This document shows positions 24,503 through 33,489 of a stretch of DNA of 64,000 nucleotides, piece after piece. The DNA lies in the NCBI GenBank assembly GCA_038239365.1, contig JBBSEU010000003.1, forward strand, positions 1-64,000. Direction: 5' to 3'. The stretch's first letter is position 1. Each line of letters opens with the position of its first letter. The translations under genes and the position numbers were made by a program. The notes below the pieces were generated by a model. It saw only the letters and a list, made by a program, of their open reading frames with translations, was not told where the DNA came from and made no database searches. Source of the stretch: JBBRMW01 sp038239365. Its GTDB lineage: Bacteria > Chloroflexota > Anaerolineae > Aggregatilineales > UBA2796.

Positions 24503-25756
24503 ATGGCTAACTCAATGGATCGTCACATTCGCAGTGCAGGGTTGTTGTTTTTGGCGATGGTTTTGTTGGTTGCGCTGATTTTCAGTGCGGGTTCAGGTAG
24601 CACGCACACTTTATTGGCGCAAGGTGCAACAGCGGTTGCCACGAAGGAAACGTCAGGTGGTGCCGATGAGATTGCTCCTGTACCGCCTTCGATTGGCGCA
24701 GATGTCCCCGTGACCTACTTCGGACCCGCGCCGTCCAGTGTTCAGAAAGAACTGATCGGTCCGTACCAACTGCTCAAAGCCGGAACGATTGACATGAACG
24801 CGCTGACAATCACCTTGCCCCTTTATAAGGGTAAGTTGACCAGCGGCGAGGTCGTCTGGTACGTTCTGACAGACACCACAGATAAGGCGAATGCTGATGC
24901 ACTTGGCCTGAATTTCTCCGGTAAGCTGAACTATGCCGATTCGGGCAAGGCAGTGCGTCCGGCTCACCGTGAAGTGGATGGCAGCATCACCTTCGAGCGT
25001 GGCCGTGTTGATTTTTCGCCAGAGCTTGCGATCACGCCAGGTGCCGCCCCAAATTATTTCCCACCGTTGAAGGTGCAGCCCGGCTCGATTGGTGATGCCG
25101 ATTACAGTCCGTTGATGAAGCTGACCAATGGTGGTGGATTCATCTACAACGCACCGATTGTCGCCTTTAATGTGGCGGATGACGTGCTGAATAAATTTTG
25201 CGACGGTAATCCCGATCACAAAATCACACACGATAAAGTCGTCAAGATTTGCCCGCGCGATACCACCGTCACACTAAGCCTGACGTTGGGTCATAGCTTC
25301 GCGCGGCCTGTCATGTATTTGAGCCTGGACGCGAGCGTTGCGCTTGCCGCCACTATGGAAACCGTCACACTGGCACCAGGTTTGTTGGATGTTAAGGTGA
25401 GCGGCGATGACAGCGCCTTTAGTGCTGTCGAACGTCTTTTCCCAGTCGTAAATGGACCGATGGGTAAGGATAATCCGCAGCGGCAGGGCTTCAACAGTGC
25501 GCTGGCTGGCGAAGGGGGCCCACTCAACACCCTGGGTGGCATCCCAACCATCGCAACCGACTACAGCCCGCTTTGGGACCTCAACCCGGTTGTGTGGACA
25601 CAAGAAGCAATTGACAAAGGCTATCGCTCCAGACTGACCGAAGAGTTCTTCATCCTGGGGCTGGTCAAGCGCGGGTTTTTGACTGGACTGGATGGAAAGC
25701 CTTTTGGCTCATCGGGCATCATCGTGAACTGCCCGGTGGTGATGCGTCTCCTCTAG
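24503..25756 (+). CDS. Secreted protein of unknown function
   Basis: 417 residues from the ATG at 24503, supported by GGAGAGGA just upstream; a longer reading from 24413 is unlikely. A signal peptide is clear (RHIRSAGLLFLAMVLLVALI, cleavage near LLAQG). I do not recognise a family with certainty. The mature part is rich in beta-strand-like segments, with VTYFGPAPSSVQKELIGPY, VVWYVLTDTTDKANADALGL (which resembles proteins with a repeated beta domain that often hold metal or heme ligands), and a single pair of Cys in KFCDGNPDHK...VKICPRD. The gene stands alone and ends in a strong terminator. Confidence 0.8.
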   Translation: MANSMDRHIRSAGLLFLAMVLLVALIFSAGSGSTHTLLAQGATAVATKETSGGADEIAPVPPSIGADVPVTYFGPAPSSVQKELIGPYQLLKAGTIDMNALTITLPLYKGKLTSGEVVWYVLTDTTDKANADALGLNFSGKLNYADSGKAVRPAHREVDGSITFERGRVDFSPELAITPGAAPNYFPPLKVQPGSIGDADYSPLMKLTNGGGFIYNAPIVAFNVADDVLNKFCDGNPDHKITHDKVVKICPRDTTVTLSLTLGHSFARPVMYLSLDASVALAATMETVTLAPGLLDVKVSGDDSAFSAVERLFPVVNGPMGKDNPQRQGFNSALAGEGGPLNTLGGIPTIATDYSPLWDLNPVVWTQEAIDKGYRSRLTEEFFILGLVKRGFLTGLDGKPFGSSGIIVNCPVVMRLL

Positions 25757-25785
25757 CAATCAAAAAAAACGCCGTATAGCCAGGT

Positions 25786-25826
25786 AAATGGGAAGTTCAT
25801 TGTTTGAACTTCCCATTTGTTTTTAA
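25786..25826 (+). terminator. Strong intrinsic terminator
   Basis: A perfect 14-bp stem, AAATGGGAAGTTCA (25786-25799) with TGAACTTCCCATTT (25805-25818), and loop TTGTT, followed by GTTTTTAA. It ends the transcript of the secreted protein gene. Confidence 0.9.
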
Positions 25827-25936
25827 TAAGCAGCTGCGTCAAACGCTGTCAGTCTCTAAATCCTGTGGGCGATCCAGTCTGGATACAGGGCATGGTTGAT
25901 TGTTAGAAGCGGGTTAGGTTTTTGACCGAGCCGTAC

Positions 25937-25942
25937 TATAAT
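25937..25942 (+). promoter_or_regulatory. Possible -10 box before the CheY-like gene
   Basis: TATAAT lies 49 nt before the ATG at 25991, in the gap after a terminator. No clear -35 box at 16-18 nt is visible, so the call is tentative. Confidence 0.35.
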
Positions 25943-25990
25943 TATCCAGACTCGATGAGCTTAGCGACAAACTCACCATAGGAATCGATC

Positions 25991-26356
25991 ATGCCCAAAG
26001 TGCTTATTATCGATGACGAATCGTTAACGATCAGCCTGCTTGAAACGTATCTGAGTGCGCGTGGCTTTGAGGTGGTTAGCGCCCTGAATGGACTGGACGG
26101 CTTGACACTGGCGCAGGTCGAACAACCCGATATTATGATCGTCGATATGATGCTGCCCGACATTGGCGGTGAAGCGATCTGTCAGCAGTTGCGCGCCATG
26201 CCTGCGACTGCACATATTCCCGTCGTGATCCTCTCCGCATTAACCAATCGTGCCACACAGGAAAAAGCCAAAACTGCGGGAGCAAACACCTACGTTCCCA
26301 AGAACGTGCCATTGACCGAAGTGCTGAGCCAGCTTAACCGCCTGCTGAACGAATGA
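25991..26356 (+). CDS. Stand-alone receiver-domain (CheY-like) response regulator
   Basis: 121 residues containing only a receiver domain. The acidic pocket is in LIIDDESLTI, the phospho-acceptor Asp in IMIVDMMLPDIGGE, the conserved Thr/Ser in VVILSALTNRA and the Lys in TYVPKNVPLTE. There is no output domain, so it acts by protein-protein contact or as a phosphate relay. No kinase gene is adjacent. A weak promoter can be seen upstream. It is followed by purF after 70 nt, with its own promoter between them. Confidence 0.92.
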   Translation: MPKVLIIDDESLTISLLETYLSARGFEVVSALNGLDGLTLAQVEQPDIMIVDMMLPDIGGEAICQQLRAMPATAHIPVVILSALTNRATQEKAKTAGANTYVPKNVPLTEVLSQLNRLLNE

Positions 26357-26366
26357 CGCGCCACTT

Positions 26367-26396
26367 TTGAATCGGCCTTACATTTGGCGTTATAAT
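26367..26396 (+). promoter_or_regulatory. Promoter of purF
   Basis: TTGAAT (26367-26372), an 18-nt spacer and TATAAT (26391-26396). The leader to the GTG at 26427 would be only about 25 nt. Confidence 0.65.
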
Positions 26397-26426
26397 TCGT
26401 CGGCTTAGTAGGGCGAAGGTGCTGTA

Positions 26427-27857
26427 GTGGATAAGCTGCTCCAAACTGATCAGGATGATAAGCCGCACGACGAATGTGGGATTGTAGGCATTTATGCGCC
26501 CGGCGAAGAGGTGGCACGGCTGACTTTCTTCGCATTATATGCGCTTCAGCATCGCGGCCAGGAAAGCGCCGGAATCGCTACCAGCGATCACCATCAGGCG
26601 CACATCCACAAAGGGATGGGGCTGGTTTCACTTGTTTTCAACGAAGAAAATCTTGAACCCCTGCAAGGCGAACTGTCAATCGGCCACAATCGCTACAGCA
26701 CCACTGGCACCAGCAAACTTCGTAACGCACAGCCCTATCTCATCGAAACGTACCTGGGGCCACTCGGCGTGGCACATAATGGCAATCTGATTAACGCGCC
26801 ACAACTACGCCGTGATCTGTTGCAACGGGGTACCGGTTTGATCAGCAGCAGTGATAGCGAAGTGATCACGCAAATGCTGGCAGGCGGCAGCGGTGATTGG
26901 GAAAACCGCATCCGAACGTTCATGGCGCAGGCGACGGGCGCGTACAGCCTGACAATTCTCACCCGGCACGCAGTCTATGGGGTACGCGATCCCTGGGGCT
27001 TTCGTCCGTTGTGCCTGGGCAAACTGGACAGCGGCGGTTATGTGCTGGCTTCCGAAAGTTGTGCCCTGACCACGATTGGCGCAACCTTCATGCGTGAAGT
27101 AGCCCCCGGCGAACTTGTCCGTCTGGATGCGAACGGTGTTTATTCGGAGATCGGTACTGCGCCCAAACCGATGGCGCTCTGCACTTTTGAGCATATTTAC
27201 TTCGCCCGCCCGGACAGCCTGTTCGATAATCAGGTGATCCATGCCGTGCGTCAGCGATTGGGCAAGCAGTTGGCAATTGAAGCACCCGCCGATGCCGATC
27301 TGGTCGTCGCGGTGCCCGATTCCGGTACGCCTGCGGCCATCGGTTACGCTCAGCAAATGGGCTTACCCTTCACCGAAGGCTTGATCAAAAATCGCTATAT
27401 CGGACGGACGTTTATTCAGCCAACGGATACACTCCGCAAAACGGCAGTTGGTCTCAAGTTCAATCCGCTGCCCGGTAATCTGACCGGAAAGCGCGTCGTG
27501 ATGGTTGATGATTCGATTGTGCGCGGCAACACATCAGGGCCTTTGGTACGGCTGCTGCGCGAAGGCGGCGCGACGGAAGTACATGTGCGTGTTTCGTCGC
27601 CGCCGATCAAGCATCCCTGTTTCATGGGGATTGATATAGCAAGCCGCGATGAATTAATCGCCAATGTGATGAGCATCGCCGATATTTGCAAACAGATCGG
27701 CGCGGACAGCCTGGCCTATATTTCGTTAGAAGGCATGATGAGCGTCGTTAGCACGCCCCGGCACGGCTACTGCAACGCCTGTTTCACCGGCAATTACCCA
27801 ATTACGCTGTTTGAAGATCAGGACAAACTACAATTTGAGGGCGCTTTTGGCACTTGA
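26427..27857 (+). CDS. purF: Amidophosphoribosyltransferase
   Basis: 476 residues from a GTG start. It makes 5-phosphoribosylamine from PRPP and glutamine, the first step of purine synthesis. The class II glutaminase domain has its nucleophile at C17 (DECGIVGI), so the first 16 residues are probably a propeptide removed on maturation. The PRPP motif VVMVDDSIVRGNTS is intact. Four cysteines in CTFEHIYFARPDS, HPCFMGIDIAS and GYCNACFTGNYP match the [4Fe-4S] ligands of the Bacillus-type enzyme. The end overlaps the next gene's TTG start by 11 nt. No other purine genes are present. Confidence 0.97.
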   Translation: MDKLLQTDQDDKPHDECGIVGIYAPGEEVARLTFFALYALQHRGQESAGIATSDHHQAHIHKGMGLVSLVFNEENLEPLQGELSIGHNRYSTTGTSKLRNAQPYLIETYLGPLGVAHNGNLINAPQLRRDLLQRGTGLISSSDSEVITQMLAGGSGDWENRIRTFMAQATGAYSLTILTRHAVYGVRDPWGFRPLCLGKLDSGGYVLASESCALTTIGATFMREVAPGELVRLDANGVYSEIGTAPKPMALCTFEHIYFARPDSLFDNQVIHAVRQRLGKQLAIEAPADADLVVAVPDSGTPAAIGYAQQMGLPFTEGLIKNRYIGRTFIQPTDTLRKTAVGLKFNPLPGNLTGKRVVMVDDSIVRGNTSGPLVRLLREGGATEVHVRVSSPPIKHPCFMGIDIASRDELIANVMSIADICKQIGADSLAYISLEGMMSVVSTPRHGYCNACFTGNYPITLFEDQDKLQFEGAFGT

Positions 27858-28632
27858 TCTAAGTACCATTCGCGGCGTCGTGCTGGATATGGACGGTGTG
27901 TTGTGGCGCGGCCAGGAGGTGATCCCCGGCGCACCGGAATTTATCAGTTTCTTGCGGGCGCGTGGCATTCCCTATGGGCTGGCGACGAACAACAGCAGTA
28001 AAAGCGTTGCAGATTATGTCACTCGTTGCGAGTCGTTGGGAATCGCGGTCAACCCGGAAGGAGTCATTACGTCCGGCGTTGTAACTGCCGATGAACTGGC
28101 ACGCCATTACCCCGCCGGGACACCCATCTATGTGGTGGGCAGTCCACGCCTCTCTGAACTACTGACCGAACGTGGTTATCTGATCGATCCGCAAACAGCG
28201 CAGGTGGTCGTTGTCGGGCTGGATGTGAACATCACCTATGAAAAGCTGACTTTTGCGCTGCGCCGATTACTGGCAGGTGCCGAGTTCATCGGCACCAATG
28301 GCGATGTTTCGATCCCACAGCCGGACGGCCTCGCACCGGGAGCAGGCAGCATTATCGCTGCATTGCAAGTTTCCAGTGGGCGCACGGCGCGATTGATGGG
28401 CAAGCCACAGCCAACCATGTTTCATTCGGCTTTGGAGCGCATTGGCTGCGAAGCGCACGAAGCTCTGATGATCGGGGATCGCCTTGATACGGATATATTC
28501 GGCGCGCAGACCGTTGGCTTCAAAACGGCGCTCGTGCTGACAGGTGTTTCACAGCGCGCCGATGTCGGCATGGTGACACCCGATGCCATTTATGATGATC
28601 TATTCACGCTGCACGCCGCCTGGAATAGCTGA
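27847..28632 (+). CDS. HAD-IIA family phosphatase (NagD/4-nitrophenylphosphatase-like)
   Basis: 261 residues. A TTG at 27847 with GAGG six bases upstream is the best start; an ATG at 27811 lies deep in purF. HAD motifs are VVLDMDGVLWRG (nucleophile Asp), ATNNSSKS (motif II), the Lys region in MGKPQPTMFHSAL, and MIGDRLDTDIFGA (motif IV). The cap type is C2/IIA, as in NagD and phosphoglycolate or nucleotide phosphatases. It is translationally coupled to purF, so a role in nucleotide or sugar-phosphate clean-up is possible but not shown. Confidence 0.92.
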   Translation: MALDLSTIRGVVLDMDGVLWRGQEVIPGAPEFISFLRARGIPYGLATNNSSKSVADYVTRCESLGIAVNPEGVITSGVVTADELARHYPAGTPIYVVGSPRLSELLTERGYLIDPQTAQVVVVGLDVNITYEKLTFALRRLLAGAEFIGTNGDVSIPQPDGLAPGAGSIIAALQVSSGRTARLMGKPQPTMFHSALERIGCEAHEALMIGDRLDTDIFGAQTVGFKTALVLTGVSQRADVGMVTPDAIYDDLFTLHAAWNS

Positions 28633-28994
28633 TTAGCGCATTGCTTCGACTATAAGTCACCTTTCGATAAACAACATCCCCAGTTAGGGTAATACAAACT
28701 CATCAGTTCACTAATAGATGAGCTATTGATTCAGACTCTCCTTCTCATTTGGCATAATAAACAAAGATAGATGTAGATAGACCCCTCTGGAACACGTTTT
28801 GCTGTTAGGCGTCCGGCTGATGGTGTTTGCAGATTGGTTAACACTAGCTTAACACCGCCGCTAGCTCATCCTTGAAGAAGACCCTTTTTCACAATGTATC
28901 CGTAGTTGCCTGGTGGCTTCCGCTTGAACGGTGGCATATGCCTTCGTTTCAAGAGCTTGTCGACTTTATAGCGAACTAAACAGGGGAATTATCA
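28633..28994. other. 362-bp intergenic region
   Basis: No gene was found. It is AT-richer than its surroundings. A CATAAT at 28753-28758 and a nearby TTGATT are spaced too far apart for a good promoter. CTAGC and GCTAG around 28845-28865 could form a weak hairpin. CAGGGGAATT before 28995 is the ribosome site of the next gene. No riboswitch motif was recognised. Confidence 0.5.
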
Positions 28995-31900
28995 ATGTCC
29001 GATGCTGCATCATCTGAACTAATCCCGGAGTCTGTGTTAGCCGAAGTGGAGTTGAGAAATCAATTCGTCCGTTTTGAGGGATGGCTCAATGGTTCACGCC
29101 CGGCTTATGCCGACACCGCGAACGCCTATCTGCAAGAATCAATCAATCCCGTCAAGCTAAGTACCCAAACGGTACGCACCTTTGCCCCATTTCGCGTTCA
29201 GCGATCTGCATTTCAAACCCTGACGCCGGGTCAAACAGTTTTCCTCAAACTGGCAGCCATTGGTCTGGTGATCGGGCTGATCTTATGGACAACACAGGTT
29301 GCCGTTGCCATAATGGCCGTCATCACCCTATTTTATATAGGCAATTTGCTGATAACGTTTGGATTGTCGGCGCGTACCCTTAACCACGCGGCAGAGATCG
29401 AGATTGATGATGGGCTGGTGAAGGCACTTGCCCACGCCAACTGGCCGCAGTACACCATACTCTGCCCGCTGTATCGTGAAGCGAGTGTGGTACCACAGTT
29501 TGCAAAGGCGATGCAGGCACTGGATTACCCCGTCAACAAACTGCAAATCCTGTTTTTGACCGAAGAAGATGACGCCGAGACCCGTGCGGCGATTCAACAG
29601 CAGCACTTGCCTCCACATTTTCAAACGATCATTGTGCCCGACGGTAAGCCCCGTACAAAGCCACGCGCCTGCAACTATGGGCTGCTGAAGGCAACGGGCG
29701 AGTACATTGTCATTTATGATGCTGAGGACATCCCCGATCCACTGCAACTTAAAAAAGCAGTGCTTACCTTCGCTAAATACGGGCCGGAACTTGGCTGTGT
29801 GCAGGCCAAGCTGAACTTTTACAACGACACCCAAAACCTGCTGACACGCTGGTTCACAGCCGAATACTCTGCCTGGTTTGAACTGACGCTGCCCGGCTTG
29901 CAGGTTGGACAGTTTGCCTTGCCGCTGGGTGGTACGTCAAATCACTTTTCGGCGGCACTGCTGCGTTCGCTTGGTGCGTGGGACGTATTCAACGTTACTG
30001 AAGATTGCGATCTGGGCTTGCGCCTGGGCAATTTTGGCCTCAAGACGGTGGTGCTGGCATCCACAACGCTTGAAGAAGCCAATCCCAATGTCCGCAATTG
30101 GTTACGTCAACGTTCACGCTGGATTAAAGGCTACATGCAAACCTATCTGGTTCACATGCGGAATCCGGAACGCTTCCTAAGACCGTCACACTGGCGTGAA
30201 TTCGTATCACTGCAACTGATCATCGCGGGGCGCACATTTGTATTGCTGGTCAATCCGTTCATCTGGGCGATGCTGCTCATCTATATCTTGTTTCATTCCA
30301 GAGTTGAAGCTGTATATCATGTACTGTTTCCCGCGCCCGTGCTGTACATGGGTGCGGCTTGCCTGATCTTCGGCAATTTTTTGTATATGTACACCTACTT
30401 TATGGGGTGCATCAAACGTGATCAGTATCATTTGGTTAAGTGGGCGCTGGGTACTCCGATCTACTGGCTGATGGGGAGTGTTGCTGCATTTATCGCCTTT
30501 TATCAACTGATTACCAAACCGCATTATTGGGAGAAAACCAAACACGGCCTCCACCTAAAACCGCCTGCTACACCCGTTAGCGTTGTACCGTCGGACAATG
30601 TTGAATTACCTGCAAGTGCCGCCCCATCTGTCCCAGTAGACATGGATACGCCACCTATTTTTCGGCAGTCGATCCCCAAAGCGGCTTTTCACTTCCAAAG
30701 TCCTGAACGTTCGAGAAGGCTGCATCTACCAGCGGATCGTTGGTTGATGCTGACAGGTATCCTTTCGTGCTTGTTGGGACTTGCGGCGGTCATCTATTGT
30801 TATCAGAACCATTTGCTGCTGGTCTATGGCGATGCGAACGCGCATCTTTCCATCGCGCGGCGCATTATCGACAGTGCCACGCCCGGCATCGCACAGTTCG
30901 GCGGCGTATGGCTGCCGCTGCCTCACGCCGCGATGGTGCCCTTTGCCCAGAATGACTGGTTGTGGCATACGGGATTGGCAGGGGCTTGTGTCTCGATGCC
31001 CTGTTACGTGATCACAGCCGTCTATCTATTCCTGATGGCACGCCGCCTTACACATGACAGCCGTGCCAGTTTTGTCGGCGCGCTGGTTTTCATGGTCAAT
31101 CCGAACATCTTGTATCTGCAAACAACACCACTCAGCGAGTTGATCTTCATCGCTACGATGATTGTGGCCTGCTATTATTTTCTGGCTTGGGCACAGGACG
31201 GGAATACACTTCAACTGCTTCCCGCGGCAGGCATCACCTTCCTGACGACTTTGGCTCGTTATGATGGCTGGTTTATCTGCATCGCTTTGTGTGGACTGGT
31301 TGTTTTGATCAGTCTCATCAAACGGCAGAGTTGGGCGCGGATGCAGGCAAACGCGATTATTTTTGGCACGCTTGCCGGTTATGGAATCGTCCTTTGGATG
31401 TTCTACTCCGCCATGATCTTCGGCGATCCGCTTTATTTCCAGCATGGACGTTTCTCGTCCGAAGCCTCGCAGCGGCCACTGCTTGAGTCGGGACAACTGT
31501 ATGCTTACCACAATGCGACAGAGGCATTCCGGTACTATATGCTGGATGCAATCCGTATGATCGGTCCGGGCTTACTGGCGCTAAGTATTGTGGCCGCCGT
31601 GCTGTACGTGCTGCGGCGACGCCTGGGGGCGGATGCACTGGCAACCCTGGCCTTATGGGTACCGACAGCATTCTATGTCTTTTCACAGTATACGGGGCAG
31701 GCTGTCATCTACTTGCCCGAAGCGTATCCCGAACGAGGCAGCGACTTTTTGTACAATACACGCTATGCCGCTGTGACGGCTGCCCCGGCAGCAGTTTTCG
31801 TGGCCGTCTTTGCCGCCTATCTGACGACCTTCATTCCGGGCATTATTCAACGCGGTGGAAAATTGCTGCGTTTGTTCAGAGGCTTTAACACGCTCAATAC

Positions 31901-32405
31901 AGGGCGGTTGGTCTGTGTTGCTGTCGTAGGATTGATCGGATGGCAGTCTGCGTGGGTGGTATCGCATGGGGTTATCACGTTGCAGGGCGGCCAATATGGT
32001 TTTGACTGCTCACCGCCGCGCGATCTCACGCTGTTTTTGGCAGAATATTACAGCGGTGGTAAAGTGCTGCAGTCGACGACGGCACTGGTTGATTATGTGG
32101 AACCGCTGGCCGGTATTCCAAATCGAAACATTGTTTACGAAGGCTCTGGCAAGCTATGGACGGATGCACTCAGCACGCAGACGCCCGATGTGGAATGGAT
32201 CATCATCAATCCGCATTTTGTAGATATGGTAGCCGAGAAAATCAACGTTCAGAGTCCCGAGTTTCAGGCGCATTTCACGTTGATCAGGACAGAAAGCAAT
32301 GGTTTGCAGCTTTATCATCGCAATAGCGATCCGCTCATCTCTGTGCGACCTGTGCCGCGCGATGTGGTGGATGAACTCAACGCGCGGCGCGGCTGTAAAT
32401 ACTGA
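28995..32405 (+). CDS. Fusion of a processive GT2 glycosyltransferase and a GT-C (PMT/ArnT-like) membrane glycosyltransferase
   Basis: 1136 residues. Residues about 83-125 are a membrane hairpin. About 150-400 is a GT2 domain with the nucleotide-sugar motif YDAEDIPDP (near 242), the acceptor/catalytic motif TEDCDLGLRLG (near 334) and the processive-enzyme motif QRSRWIKGY (near 372). Helices at about 410-510 follow, as in cellulose synthase-like proteins. A polar linker of about 90 residues leads to a second membrane block (about 580-950, ten or more helices) with DANAHLSIARRIID and GGVWLPLPH, which resemble the lumenal loop motifs of lipid-linked sugar GT-C enzymes. One chain may thus build a polymer and use lipid-linked sugar donors. 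It is probably surface-glycan related; the substrates are unknown. Confidence 0.85.
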   Translation: MSDAASSELIPESVLAEVELRNQFVRFEGWLNGSRPAYADTANAYLQESINPVKLSTQTVRTFAPFRVQRSAFQTLTPGQTVFLKLAAIGLVIGLILWTTQVAVAIMAVITLFYIGNLLITFGLSARTLNHAAEIEIDDGLVKALAHANWPQYTILCPLYREASVVPQFAKAMQALDYPVNKLQILFLTEEDDAETRAAIQQQHLPPHFQTIIVPDGKPRTKPRACNYGLLKATGEYIVIYDAEDIPDPLQLKKAVLTFAKYGPELGCVQAKLNFYNDTQNLLTRWFTAEYSAWFELTLPGLQVGQFALPLGGTSNHFSAALLRSLGAWDVFNVTEDCDLGLRLGNFGLKTVVLASTTLEEANPNVRNWLRQRSRWIKGYMQTYLVHMRNPERFLRPSHWREFVSLQLIIAGRTFVLLVNPFIWAMLLIYILFHSRVEAVYHVLFPAPVLYMGAACLIFGNFLYMYTYFMGCIKRDQYHLVKWALGTPIYWLMGSVAAFIAFYQLITKPHYWEKTKHGLHLKPPATPVSVVPSDNVELPASAAPSVPVDMDTPPIFRQSIPKAAFHFQSPERSRRLHLPADRWLMLTGILSCLLGLAAVIYCYQNHLLLVYGDANAHLSIARRIIDSATPGIAQFGGVWLPLPHAAMVPFAQNDWLWHTGLAGACVSMPCYVITAVYLFLMARRLTHDSRASFVGALVFMVNPNILYLQTTPLSELIFIATMIVACYYFLAWAQDGNTLQLLPAAGITFLTTLARYDGWFICIALCGLVVLISLIKRQSWARMQANAIIFGTLAGYGIVLWMFYSAMIFGDPLYFQHGRFSSEASQRPLLESGQLYAYHNATEAFRYYMLDAIRMIGPGLLALSIVAAVLYVLRRRLGADALATLALWVPTAFYVFSQYTGQAVIYLPEAYPERGSDFLYNTRYAAVTAAPAAVFVAVFAAYLTTFIPGIIQRGGKLLRLFRGFNTLNTGRLVCVAVVGLIGWQSAWVVSHGVITLQGGQYGFDCSPPRDLTLFLAEYYSGGKVLQSTTALVDYVEPLAGIPNRNIVYEGSGKLWTDALSTQTPDVEWIIINPHFVDMVAEKINVQSPEFQAHFTLIRTESNGLQLYHRNSDPLISVRPVPRDVVDELNARRGCKY

Positions 32406-32435
32406 TCTAAATAGGCAAAACGGCGAAATGCCTGG

Positions 32436-33434
32436 ATGGATCGGGTGATGCCCGATCTATCACGCTATCAGGCGTTCATCGATCAGGTTTCGCACAAGCT
32501 GCGTTTTGGCCCCGCGTTGCAGGCGGGCGCGATGCACATCCTGTACGATGAACCGTTGAGTCGCTACACGATTGCCCAGCTTGGCGGCCCCGCCGACGTG
32601 CTGATCACCATGAAAAAAAATCCGAGCGCGCTGCCGGAACTGGCGAATCTATGCTGGCAGCTTAACTTGCCTGTGCGAATTTTGGGCAGCGGCGCAAACG
32701 TACTGATCAGTGATGCAGGCTATCGTGGCGTGGTTTTGATCAATGCCCGTGACGATATTTCGCGTATCAAGGATGGTTCAGCACCGGATGAGATTGGCCG
32801 TGTTGGGGCCGAAAGCGGCGCAAGCCTTTCACGTTTGGCACGTTTTACGATTGAGCAGGGGCTGGCTGGTTTCGAGTGGGCAATCAATGTGCCGGGCACG
32901 GTGGGGGGCGCTGTCGTCAATAATGCCGGGGCACATGGCCGCGATATGGCCGCCAATTTGTTTGGCGCGTTGATCTGGAACTATGAGGGCAAAAAGCCTG
33001 CTACGGTCTGGCCTGTTGAAAAGCTGCACTATACCTACCGCGAGTCGGTACTGAAGCGGAGCAGTGTACCGTATGTCGTGTTAGGCGCTTATTTCCGATT
33101 TGAACCCGGTCACGATCCCGCCAAACTGCGCGCCCGCGCCGATGAATACATTGCCCATCGTAAACGCACGCAGCCGCCGGGCGCAAGCTTGGGCAGTATG
33201 TTCAAAAACCCGCCGGGCGATTATGCAGGCCGCTTGATCGAAGCCGCCGGACTTAAAGGCGCGCGCGCCGGTGGGGTAATTATTTCACCAGTTCATGCTA
33301 ATTTTTTTGTGAACACAGGCGGTGGCACAGCCAGCGACTATGTGGCACTCATTCGGCTGGCACGGAATACGGTTCAGGATCAATTTGGCATAAATTTGGA
33401 ATTGGAAGTGGAACTGATCGGGGAGGGTTTCTAG
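32436..33434 (+). CDS. murB: UDP-N-acetylenolpyruvoylglucosamine reductase
   Basis: 332 residues. FAD-binding segments are TIAQLGGPADVLITM, ILGSGANVLISDAGY and AINVPGTVGGAVVNNAGAH. The proton-donor Ser lies in PPGASLGSMFKNP, and the GRLIEAAGLKGARAGG and ISPVHANFFVN motifs are characteristic of type II MurB. It makes UDP-N-acetylmuramate with NADPH for peptidoglycan. An alternative start at 32448 exists. The gene is preceded by the GT fusion (30-nt gap), and no other mur genes are near. It indicates that the organism makes murein or a remnant of the pathway. Confidence 0.95.
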   Translation: MDRVMPDLSRYQAFIDQVSHKLRFGPALQAGAMHILYDEPLSRYTIAQLGGPADVLITMKKNPSALPELANLCWQLNLPVRILGSGANVLISDAGYRGVVLINARDDISRIKDGSAPDEIGRVGAESGASLSRLARFTIEQGLAGFEWAINVPGTVGGAVVNNAGAHGRDMAANLFGALIWNYEGKKPATVWPVEKLHYTYRESVLKRSSVPYVVLGAYFRFEPGHDPAKLRARADEYIAHRKRTQPPGASLGSMFKNPPGDYAGRLIEAAGLKGARAGGVIISPVHANFFVNTGGGTASDYVALIRLARNTVQDQFGINLELEVELIGEGF

Positions 33435-33435
33435 G

Positions 33436-33467
33436 CTCACGCCTGAGACCGGAGGCTCAGACGTGAG
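33436..33467. terminator. Bidirectional terminator-like hairpin
   Basis: CTCACG-C-CTGAG (33436-33447) pairs with CTCAG-A-CGTGAG (33456-33467), with one mismatch and an 8-nt loop. It lies between the converging murB and CHRD genes and can serve both; the flanking DNA on the right is AT-rich. Confidence 0.6.
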
Positions 33468-33489
33468 GTGATAATTATTTAACTTGAAC

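Noticed and set aside
28633..28994. Riboswitch or small RNA in the gap before the GT fusion
   Set aside because: No known aptamer pattern (such as cyclic-di-GMP, cobalamin or TPP) was recognised and no strong terminator hairpin is present.
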